Source: Opitutia bacterium UBA977 (GTDB lineage Bacteria; Verrucomicrobiota; Verrucomicrobiia; Opitutales; Coraliomargaritaceae). Taken from it: a DNA stretch of 23,703 nt. A model generated the notes under the pieces. That model worked only from the letters and a program-made list of their open reading frames with translations, was not told the origin of the DNA and ran no database searches. How positions within the stretch are numbered: the stretch's first letter is position 1; each line of letters starts with the position of its first letter. The stretch is from assembly GCA_002292345.1 (NCBI GenBank), contig DBBT01000058.1:31337-55039 (forward strand), given 5' to 3'. Both the position numbers and the translations under genes were made by a program. Positions 18,083-23,703 of this stretch are shown piece by piece.

Positions 18083-19386
18083 GTGCGGCGTGGATCAACT
18101 TTTTCGTCTCATTGAGCGCGGTGGCGCTGATGTTGGTGCTGCATGCATTTCTGGTGATGTGCGAAATCAGTTTGGTAAAGTTCCGCTATGGAGGTGTGAG
18201 CGCCCAGGCGCTGGAGCAATTGAAGCGCCGCCGTGGCATTGCTCGTCTGATTGAAAATAGCGATCAGACGGGGCGTGCGGTTCGCTTTAGTAAGACGCTT
18301 TGCACCGTCGCGGTTGGCTTATTACTCATGCCGCTGGTGAGTGATTTTTTCGGTCTGTTCGAGTCAAAGCAGGCACCGGAGCGCTGGTTGGTTGTGTTGC
18401 TGTCCTTTGTGTGCGCGACATCGGTGCATTTTCTGTTTGCTGAGATTTTTCCGCGCGGGTTGGCTATGCGCGATCCAGTGAAAGGGATTCAGCGCACTTA
18501 CCGAGTGTTGTGGGTCTTTCAAATTTTAACGTTACCTGCGATGCTCTTTTTTCGTGGCCTGAAACGGATGCTGTTTCGCCGCCTAGGCGTCGATGTGGAG
18601 GATGAATTGAATCCGCTGGATTTGGATGTGCAAATTCGAGCAATGGGTGAGGATAGTCACGCGCTGTCGCCAGTGGTACGGAAGATAGTGAACCGGGCTT
18701 TGCAGATGCAGGAGTTGGTTGTTCAAGACGTTCTGCTACCGCGAAGTCAGGTAGTCATTTGTGACCTAGAAGAAGACTTTAAGGCGAATCTGAAAGTGAT
18801 GAAAGAGGCGGGGCATACGCGTTTTCCATTGTGCCACGGGAGTCTCGATGACTGCGTCGGAATCCTTCACATTAAAGACATGTTTCGACTCAGTGGTCCA
18901 TTGGCCGCGGTCGATTTAGTAAAAGTGAAGCGCAACGTTGCGATCTTTGAGCTCGAGACACCCTTAGAAGCCGCCCTGGAGCGCATGCTGCGGGCGAAGT
19001 TTCACATGGCGTTGGCTGTGGATGAATTCGGCGGCATCGTCGGCGTTGTTACATTCGAGAGTATACTCGAAGAGCTCGTGGGTGAGATTCAGGACGAATT
19101 CGATAGTGAGGAAGATCAGATCCGAGCACTGCGCGCGCCGCACACCTATCGGGTTTCTGGGCTGACGCCGATCCATGATCTTGAGGAGACACTCGGTGTT
19201 GAGGTCGAGAATGACGAAGTATCAACTTTCGGGGGGTTGATTACGGGCGAGTTAGGGCGTATCCCTGCGCGTGGGGAGACCCTGTCGCTTGCCGGGATGC
19301 GAATTTCAATTGATGAAGTCGACGAGCGCCGCGTGATTGCAGTTCGGGTGGTGGTGTATCGCCGTAGTGCTGGGGCGCCTGGCTAG
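18079..19386 (+). CDS. CNNM/CorC-type membrane protein with CBS pair (HlyC/CorC family)
   Basis: The 435-residue protein has a CNNM (DUF21) membrane domain (about 5-165; helices near 5-28, 76-94, 103-123 and 143-160, with AEIFPRGLAMRDP as the usual E..PK.lA.r.P element), then two CBS modules (about 215-335), including TRFPLCHGSLDDCVGILHIKD and the hallmark AVDEFGGIVGVVTFE, and a C-terminal CorC/HlyC domain (about 350-430). Members are linked to Mg2+/Co2+ efflux or export; the old hemolysin label is misleading. ATGA overlap with hisC implies translational coupling, although no pathway joins the two. The final residues SAGAPG follow directly on the domain. Ion specificity cannot be read here. 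Confidence 0.92.
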   Translation: MSAAWINFFVSLSAVALMLVLHAFLVMCEISLVKFRYGGVSAQALEQLKRRRGIARLIENSDQTGRAVRFSKTLCTVAVGLLLMPLVSDFFGLFESKQAPERWLVVLLSFVCATSVHFLFAEIFPRGLAMRDPVKGIQRTYRVLWVFQILTLPAMLFFRGLKRMLFRRLGVDVEDELNPLDLDVQIRAMGEDSHALSPVVRKIVNRALQMQELVVQDVLLPRSQVVICDLEEDFKANLKVMKEAGHTRFPLCHGSLDDCVGILHIKDMFRLSGPLAAVDLVKVKRNVAIFELETPLEAALERMLRAKFHMALAVDEFGGIVGVVTFESILEELVGEIQDEFDSEEDQIRALRAPHTYRVSGLTPIHDLEETLGVEVENDEVSTFGGLITGELGRIPARGETLSLAGMRISIDEVDERRVIAVRVVVYRRSAGAPG

Positions 19387-19467
19387 ATGTAACTCACGCC
19401 TGTTAAGGTTTAATTCAGCCCAGTGCGGCATGAGTCATTTGCGTTGTGGCGCATATTCGTCAATACT

Positions 19468-19483
19468 GCCCGAGCTTTCGGGC
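19468..19483. terminator. Weak hairpin between convergent genes
   Basis: A perfect 6-bp GC-rich stem GCCCGA / TCGGGC with a GCTT loop lies between the convergent CorC-type and TPR genes, 10 nt beyond the TPR stop. Neither strand has a T-run after it, so it would be a poor intrinsic terminator by itself. Confidence 0.3.
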
Positions 19484-19492
19484 GAGCCGCTT

Positions 19493-21166
19493 CTAGGAGG
19501 CGTTGATCGCCTGAAGGTCTTGTGCATTCTCGCGGAGGATTGCGCTAAGCCGCAGTAACAAGGTCTCGCGGCTTGGAGTGAAGAGGAATCGGTCACTGCC
19601 GAGTTTGTTATACGCATCGGCGATCAGCTCCATCTGTGGTCGACGCATCTGTAGGAGGCGTGTCAGCAGGCGATTGAGGTTTTCTGTATTGCCTAGATCT
19701 AGTTCGACCCTGATGAGTTCGGACAGGATCTTTTGATTAGCTGGTGTCTGGTGATAAGCTGTGCTTAGGATTTTTCGTGCTTGCGAACTTCTATCCGTAT
19801 CTGAGAAGCGACGTGCGACAGCTAGGTAAGTCTCTGGAGCGTTGTTTGCGTTGCTGATAAAATGCTCTAGGTAAATTTCGCCCAAGTCTGGGCGGTTGAT
19901 ACCGTAAGATGCAACGGCTCTCAAGCTGTTGAAGAGGGCCCATCGCTGTGTCAGCCAGTCTGGGCGTTCTTTGAGTAACTCTTCGGAGAAGCTGATTGCG
20001 CCATGGTAGTCTTTGCTCACCAGATGGGATTCGACCAACAGCAGGGCAAATGCATCAATAGCAAATTCGTTCTCAAGTGCTTCTTCGTAAGTGCGACGGG
20101 CGAGATCGATATTACCCGTGTCTGCGGCAAAGTTTGCGATTGATTGGAGCGCGTTTTCATCGTCGCGGAATTGCTTCAGCATACTTTGCGTTTCACGTTG
20201 TTCGCGATCGAAATCCTGAGATTTGTTGTAAATGTAGAGTAATTCTATGCGTGGAGCCGCGCTAAGAGGATCTTTGACGTTGCGCAGAATTGCATAGCGA
20301 CGTGCTTGGTCGATCTCGCCTATCTCGCGGTGAAAGCGACTGAGCTGCATGAGTAGCGGCTCAGAATTGGGGAATCGACGCAATGAATGCTCCATCTTAG
20401 TGATCGCGGCGATTTGATTGCCGCGATCCCAGCTGATTCGGGATAGAAGTAGAAGGCCTTCCAGAGACTCGATTAAATCATACGAGATCAGATAGTCCTC
20501 GGCTTGGTCGTAGTTGCCGCGTTGGAAGTTGGCATTGGCTGCGCCGAAAGCCAAGGTGCGATTGATGTCGGTTAGATCAGGCTCTGCTGGGAGGTATTTA
20601 TTGGAAAGCTCTTGGATTTGCTCGTCCATTTGATTGCGCAGTAATACCCGTAAGGTTTGTTTGAGATAGTCGAGGTCTTCGATTCCTCCGACGGCGAGGC
20701 CCTTGACCATCAAGTCCGCTGCGATATCCGGGCGCTTGATTGCCAGCTCATAGAATTCTGCCAAGACCCTACGGCCTTCCAAATTTGAGGGAGAGCGAAC
20801 AACGCCGAGGCGTAAAAGGCGAAGCGCTTCGCGGTAGTTACCCTCTTTAACCTCTTCGAGACCCAGCTTGATGTGGTAGTCACCCATCTCTTTACGGTGC
20901 TCCTCGATGCGAAAGGGGAGGCTAATCATGCCTGTGAAGGTGGCTTGATCAAAATCCTTTTTGTATTTAAAATAACCTAAGAGTGCTCCCGCAGTCGCAA
21001 TCCAGCCAACAATAAATAAAATCAATAGAGTCGAAAGCATTCTCCCCCAACGCACAGCGATCTGTGGGCGTCCGTCGGATCCTTTGCGTAACACGACGAA
21101 TCCTAGTAGGATCGGTTTTTCGCGGTAAATAGGGTTTTGGGTTCGTTTTCTATGTTGAGTCGTCAT
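19493..21166 (-). CDS. Membrane-anchored TPR-repeat protein, function unknown
   Basis: A 557-residue protein with a basic N-terminal segment (1-43), one strong transmembrane helix (about 44-65) and a long helical remainder. From about 95 the sequence shows repeated TPR-like pairs: KEGNYREALRLLRLG, RGNYDQAEDYL, IGEIDQARRYAI, TGNIDLARRTYEEALE, KDYHGAISFSEELL and a degenerate set near the end. The charge pattern puts the first 43 residues in the cytoplasm and the TPR part in the periplasm (positive-inside rule). TPR proteins of this type are scaffolds; in exosortase-linked polysaccharide loci a TPR protein (PrsT) is often present, but this one has no lipobox, so I do not equate them. It is divergent from the beta-barrel gene across about 190 nt, which suggests shared regulation with the export locus. 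A weak minus-strand promoter candidate is TTGGAA (21221-21216), 16 nt, TAATAC (21199-21194). Confidence 0.85.
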   Translation of the reverse strand: MTTQHRKRTQNPIYREKPILLGFVVLRKGSDGRPQIAVRWGRMLSTLLILFIVGWIATAGALLGYFKYKKDFDQATFTGMISLPFRIEEHRKEMGDYHIKLGLEEVKEGNYREALRLLRLGVVRSPSNLEGRRVLAEFYELAIKRPDIAADLMVKGLAVGGIEDLDYLKQTLRVLLRNQMDEQIQELSNKYLPAEPDLTDINRTLAFGAANANFQRGNYDQAEDYLISYDLIESLEGLLLLSRISWDRGNQIAAITKMEHSLRRFPNSEPLLMQLSRFHREIGEIDQARRYAILRNVKDPLSAAPRIELLYIYNKSQDFDREQRETQSMLKQFRDDENALQSIANFAADTGNIDLARRTYEEALENEFAIDAFALLLVESHLVSKDYHGAISFSEELLKERPDWLTQRWALFNSLRAVASYGINRPDLGEIYLEHFISNANNAPETYLAVARRFSDTDRSSQARKILSTAYHQTPANQKILSELIRVELDLGNTENLNRLLTRLLQMRRPQMELIADAYNKLGSDRFLFTPSRETLLLRLSAILRENAQDLQAINAS

Positions 21167-21193
21167 TTTCGGGGCAAAAAGAAATTACGTATA

Positions 21194-21221
21194 GTATTAC
21201 AGGTTTTTTACATTCTTCCAA
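21194..21221 (-). promoter_or_regulatory. Weak sigma-70-like promoter candidate for the TPR gene
   Basis: On the minus strand TTGGAA (-35-like) is followed by a 16-nt spacer and TAATAC (-10-like), with the -10 about 28 nt from the ATG. The two hexamers only partly match the consensus, and the surrounding DNA is AT-rich, so chance matches are likely. Confidence 0.2.
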
Positions 21222-21222
21222 G

Positions 21223-21244
21223 CCCAAATAAGTAAAAATTTGGG
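21223..21244. repeat. Inverted repeat in the TPR/beta-barrel divergent region
   Basis: Perfect 7-bp arms CCCAAAT and ATTTGGG flank an 8-nt spacer. It abuts the weak minus-strand promoter and lies near the middle of the shared intergenic space. It could be an operator or a hairpin; there is no T-run. Confidence 0.45.
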
Positions 21245-21323
21245 ATTGCAGTTTGTAAATGAGACTCCTAATTTGATCGATCTTTTTTAATTTGATTATT
21301 CAATTTCCAAACCCCATTGATGC

Positions 21324-21346
21324 AAATTCCGTGGAATTTCAATTCC
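21324..21346 (+). promoter_or_regulatory. Overlapping alternative inverted repeats before the beta-barrel gene
   Basis: Three 6-nt arms occur in order: AATTCC (21325-21330), GGAATT (21333-21338), AATTCC (21341-21346), with spacers GT and TC. The middle arm can pair with either neighbour but not both. It ends 13 nt before the ATG at 21360. Very short loops (2 nt) argue against stable RNA hairpins with the full arms, so a protein operator with repeated half-sites is the likelier reading. Confidence 0.4.
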
Positions 21347-21359
21347 TGTGCCTCTAAAC

Positions 21360-22568
21360 ATGAAATTAAAACATTTTTTACTTCTTGCAGTATTTGTAAC
21401 GCCCGCAGGCTTGCCGATTGCGTTACAAGCCGCGCCATTAGTTTCGATTGGCGATAGCGTAGACGTGTTTTTTAATGGATCGTCTTCTCTAGAGTGGCAG
21501 TCCAATGTTTTTAGCGATGAGAGAGGCGCGGTGGATGACTACAAGTATACAGTGTCTCCTGGCTTCGAGATCAATGTCGGTCGCGGCCTGTCTAATGCAG
21601 ACCTGAGCATAATCACGCGTTACGATATTGTTCGTTTCGACAAGGTGACTGACCTCGACAACGAGCTATTCCATATTAAGGCAGTTGGTTCATATGCGGG
21701 TAGTCGTTTGACCGTGAATGGCCTGGTGAGCTACGATGAGAATCAATCGAATGGGGCGGATGGGAATGACAATCAAAAAGGGAAATTGAGCGCTTCAGAA
21801 ACGACCGCTGCGAACCTGAATGGCGAGTATACCTTATCGCCCAAGTTTAGTTTCGGCGCGGGAGTTAATTATAATAAACGTGAATATAAGGAGAGTAGCT
21901 CGGCGGATCGTGAGAGCTATACAGTTCCGCTCGATATTTTCTACGAGTTGACCCCTAAGGTCGATTTGAGTATTGGTTATACATATACTTCGACGGAGGT
22001 CTCCCGTACTCTCTCCGGCGTTGATGGAGTGGATGGCTACGATAAAGAACAGCACTTCGTAAATGTCGGTGCGCGTGGCGATTTGCTGCCGAAACTGAAT
22101 GGCAGCTTTAAAATCGGGTTTAATACCATGGATTCGGATGACCCGATTACGCGGGATGGAAATGGACCAGAGGGGAGATCCGACCGCGACTCCAGCAGTA
22201 GTCTTGGGCTCGATGCGAGCTTTACATATCTGGCGACGGCGAAGGTCAGTACCAATTTGAATTTGAATCGGAACTTTGATGTGGCAGGTCAGGGTGAAAG
22301 CACGGAGGCGACTAAAGTTGATTTGAGTGCGAACTATTCGATCAATACTAGATTTACTGCGACGGCGAATTTAGGTTATACTTTGCGTGAATATGTGGAT
22401 ACGAAACGGGAAGATGATAACTATCGCACCGGTTTGAGTTTGTCCTATGTGCCAAATGAATATTGGCGCTTTAGCACTGGCTATAACTATACTGAAAATG
22501 ATTCAAATAGTGATGGGCAGAGTTACGAAGCGCACGTAATCAATGTATCGGCATCGTTGCGCTATTAA
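21360..22568 (+). CDS. Outer-membrane beta-barrel protein of the polysaccharide export locus (BBP2_2-like)
   Basis: From the ATG at 21360 the product is 402 residues: a signal peptide (MKLKHFLLLAVFVT... cleaved about after LQA), then a body of alternating polar/aromatic strands and Asp/Ser/Gly-rich turns throughout, with the outer-membrane-type aromatic end SLRY. The pattern matches the putative beta-barrel porin group (PF10082-like) that recurs beside exopolysaccharide genes, where it is assumed to help the polymer across the outer membrane; evidence for that role is indirect. A GTG at 21348 extends the frame by four residues but ignores the clean signal peptide. It is the first gene of the plus-strand export locus, but a terminator follows it before the export gene. 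No Shine-Dalgarno is visible. Confidence 0.88.
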   Translation: MKLKHFLLLAVFVTPAGLPIALQAAPLVSIGDSVDVFFNGSSSLEWQSNVFSDERGAVDDYKYTVSPGFEINVGRGLSNADLSIITRYDIVRFDKVTDLDNELFHIKAVGSYAGSRLTVNGLVSYDENQSNGADGNDNQKGKLSASETTAANLNGEYTLSPKFSFGAGVNYNKREYKESSSADRESYTVPLDIFYELTPKVDLSIGYTYTSTEVSRTLSGVDGVDGYDKEQHFVNVGARGDLLPKLNGSFKIGFNTMDSDDPITRDGNGPEGRSDRDSSSSLGLDASFTYLATAKVSTNLNLNRNFDVAGQGESTEATKVDLSANYSINTRFTATANLGYTLREYVDTKREDDNYRTGLSLSYVPNEYWRFSTGYNYTENDSNSDGQSYEAHVINVSASLRY

Positions 22569-22597
22569 TTACTGAACTTCTCCCCGTATTAACGGTC

Positions 22598-22625
22598 AAA
22601 ATGCCTCTATTCAGGGGCATTTTTT
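22598..22625 (+). terminator. Intrinsic terminator just upstream of the export gene
   Basis: Stem ATGCCTC (22601-22607) / GGGGCAT (22614-22620), with one T-G wobble and a 6-nt loop, is preceded by AAA and followed by TTTTT. It begins about 30 nt after the beta-barrel stop and ends 5 nt before the ATG of the export gene, so any read-through message carries it in its leader. Confidence 0.75.
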
Positions 22626-22630
22626 AATTT

Positions 22631-23272
22631 ATGAAACATTTACCATCTTCACTCGTATTCTATTTTTTGTTCTGCATCGCTGCTTTGTCGGCGCAAGAAG
22701 GTGGCGCTGATGGCGCCGATTCTTCACAGTCTAGCGGTCGAGGCGCTGCGATAGGTATGGTTGTTGGCAGTAACTACGTGCTTAAAGTTTCGGACGTAAT
22801 TGAAATCAATGTCTATCAAGAGGGTGATTTGAATAAATCTGCCCGAATAGAAGGCGACGGCACCGTGGCCTTGGCTTTGGTAGGAAAGGTGAAGATCGCT
22901 GGGATGACGGTCGCAGAGAGTCAGGCCTTAATTACCCAACTGTATAATCGCGATTACTTGGTGGATCCGCAAATTTCATTGTTGGTGGTGTCTTTCTCAC
23001 CTAAAGTGTTACATATTCTCGGCTCAGTGGGGAACCCGGGCGTGGTCGAGATCCCGCCAGATCGCGTTTTAACACTGACCGAGGCGCTGTCTATGGTTGG
23101 TGGCGTCACCCGCATGGGGAATCCCAAGGCAATTAAGATTAAGCGGGTGGATCAGGACGGGCGTTCTAGACAAATGGAAGTTAACTTCACTAAGATAGTA
23201 CAAGACCCGGACGTCAAAGATCTCCCCTTAAACGAGGGCGATACGATTTGGGTGCCTGAAAGAATTATCTAA
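22631..23272 (+). CDS. Polysaccharide export protein, Wza-type (Poly_export and SLBB)
   Basis: Forms or helps form the periplasmic/outer-membrane conduit for exported polysaccharide. The 213 residues have a signal peptide (hydrophobic 8-20, cleavage near ALSA-QEGG), a Gly/Ser/Ala linker, the poly_export domain (about 47-122; YVLKVSDVIEINVYQEGDL, GDGTVALALVGKV) and one SLBB domain (about 125-205; LHILGSVGNPGVVEIP, EALSMVGGV). It is about half the length of E. coli Wza and lacks the C-terminal outer-membrane helix. C15 lies in an LFCIA context, not a proper lipobox, so lipidation is doubtful. Such short forms normally work with a separate outer-membrane partner, and the beta-barrel upstream is a natural candidate. 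The only Shine-Dalgarno-like purines (AGGGG) are in the terminator stem, 13 nt before the ATG. The co-polymerase starts 18 nt after the stop. Confidence 0.93.
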   Translation: MKHLPSSLVFYFLFCIAALSAQEGGADGADSSQSSGRGAAIGMVVGSNYVLKVSDVIEINVYQEGDLNKSARIEGDGTVALALVGKVKIAGMTVAESQALITQLYNRDYLVDPQISLLVVSFSPKVLHILGSVGNPGVVEIPPDRVLTLTEALSMVGGVTRMGNPKAIKIKRVDQDGRSRQMEVNFTKIVQDPDVKDLPLNEGDTIWVPERII

Positions 23273-23290
23273 TTTGCATTAAGAATACCT

Positions 23291-23703
23291 ATGAAAAATG
23301 ATTATGTAAAAGGCGCTCCTGACCCAAATAAGGGCGGTTATGGTGGGTACGGTAACTATGGCGGTTATAGCTACTCCGATGGCGGTTATGGAGGTGGTTA
23401 TGGTCCTGGCGGTGCGCCTCAGCGCACTTTTAAGGATTATTTCCTCATGTTTCGCGAGCGAGTCTGGTACCTGATTGTTGCGTTTTTTATTATCTTTTCC
23501 GGGTCGATTCTTTATACTTTTAATAAGACCAAGGTATACACTGCGGTCGCGATGGTGCAACTGTTGCGCGATGATCCTTCGGCGATGGCGAGTGCTGAGA
23601 TGGAGATGAATCAGATTCGCGGAGCCGAGGATTTAAATACTCAGATCAGCGTGTTGGGAAGCGGAGCGATTGTTCTAGGGGTCGAGCGTCGCTTGCAGGA
23701 TGA
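23291..23703 (+). CDS. Polysaccharide co-polymerase, Wzz-type N-terminus (partial, cut by window end)
   Basis: The frame opens at ATG 23291, is read for 137 residues and runs off the window. A Gly/Tyr-rich, low-complexity cytoplasmic tail (about 15-41, with GGY-type repeats) is followed by RTFKDYFLMFRERVWY, a first transmembrane helix (about 59-77) and the start of a periplasmic domain (TKVYTAVAMVQLL, then LNTQISVLGSGAIV), which is the usual Wzz/PCP opening. Family proteins control chain length and often continue into a cytoplasmic tyrosine kinase domain (Wzc type), which would lie beyond the window. Position 18 nt after the export gene supports a Wza/Wzc-like pair. No Shine-Dalgarno precedes the ATG. 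Confidence 0.85.
   Translation, partial: MKNDYVKGAPDPNKGGYGGYGNYGGYSYSDGGYGGGYGPGGAPQRTFKDYFLMFRERVWYLIVAFFIIFSGSILYTFNKTKVYTAVAMVQLLRDDPSAMASAEMEMNQIRGAEDLNTQISVLGSGAIVLGVERRLQD

Noticed and set aside
23330..23420. Gly/Tyr codon repeats as a CRISPR-like or tandem DNA repeat
   Set aside because: The repeats are irregular, in frame, and explained by a low-complexity protein tail.

Overview
The window is an ordinary chromosomal stretch, about 90% coding, of a Gram-negative (diderm) bacterium with mid-range GC. Evidence for an outer membrane is the arabinose-5-phosphate isomerase of the KDO/LPS pathway, an O-antigen-ligase-like protein, a beta-barrel protein and a Wza-type export protein. An exosortase, an SMC of the Bacillus-like type, a small AsmA-like protein and almost no Shine-Dalgarno sequences together suggest Verrucomicrobiota, possibly Opitutae/Puniceicoccales. 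That placement is an inference from gene style, not a search result.

Layout. 1-1925: a terminator, a small AsmA-like membrane protein (minus) and a rhomboid protease (plus, divergent). 1926-2155: a non-coding leader rich in small repeats. 2156-4606: kdsD and an O-antigen ligase/polymerase (plus, 9 nt apart). 4615-5463: LOG-family nucleotide hydrolase (minus). 5617-9345: smc (plus). 9387-10346: exosortase (minus). 10547-14251: dnaE (minus). 14386-15075: DUF2071 protein (plus). 15250-16898: an RmlD-like reductase followed by a lipoate/octanoate transferase (minus pair). 16967-19386: hisC translationally coupled to a CNNM/CorC-type protein (plus). 19493-21166: membrane-anchored TPR protein (minus). 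21360-23703: outer-membrane beta-barrel, Wza-type export protein and the start of a Wzz-type co-polymerase (plus), cut by the window end.

How it fits together. Two envelope themes recur: LPS/O-antigen assembly (kdsD, ligase, RmlD-like reductase) and exopolysaccharide export (21360 onward, perhaps with the divergent TPR protein). The exosortase is typically found in bacteria with such export loci, but here it lies about 11 kb from the locus and no PEP-CTERM-type substrate is visible. The rest is housekeeping: replication (dnaE), chromosome organisation (smc), histidine synthesis and lipoylation.

I found no rRNA, tRNA, CRISPR array, insertion sequence, phage gene or clear novel system. The most useful leads are non-coding: a set of mutually exclusive inverted repeats before the beta-barrel gene, a terminator that contains the only purine-rich ribosome-binding candidate of the export gene, and a nested dyad with a DnaA-box-like 9-mer before dnaE. 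A Gly/Tyr-rich tail on the co-polymerase is also unusual.
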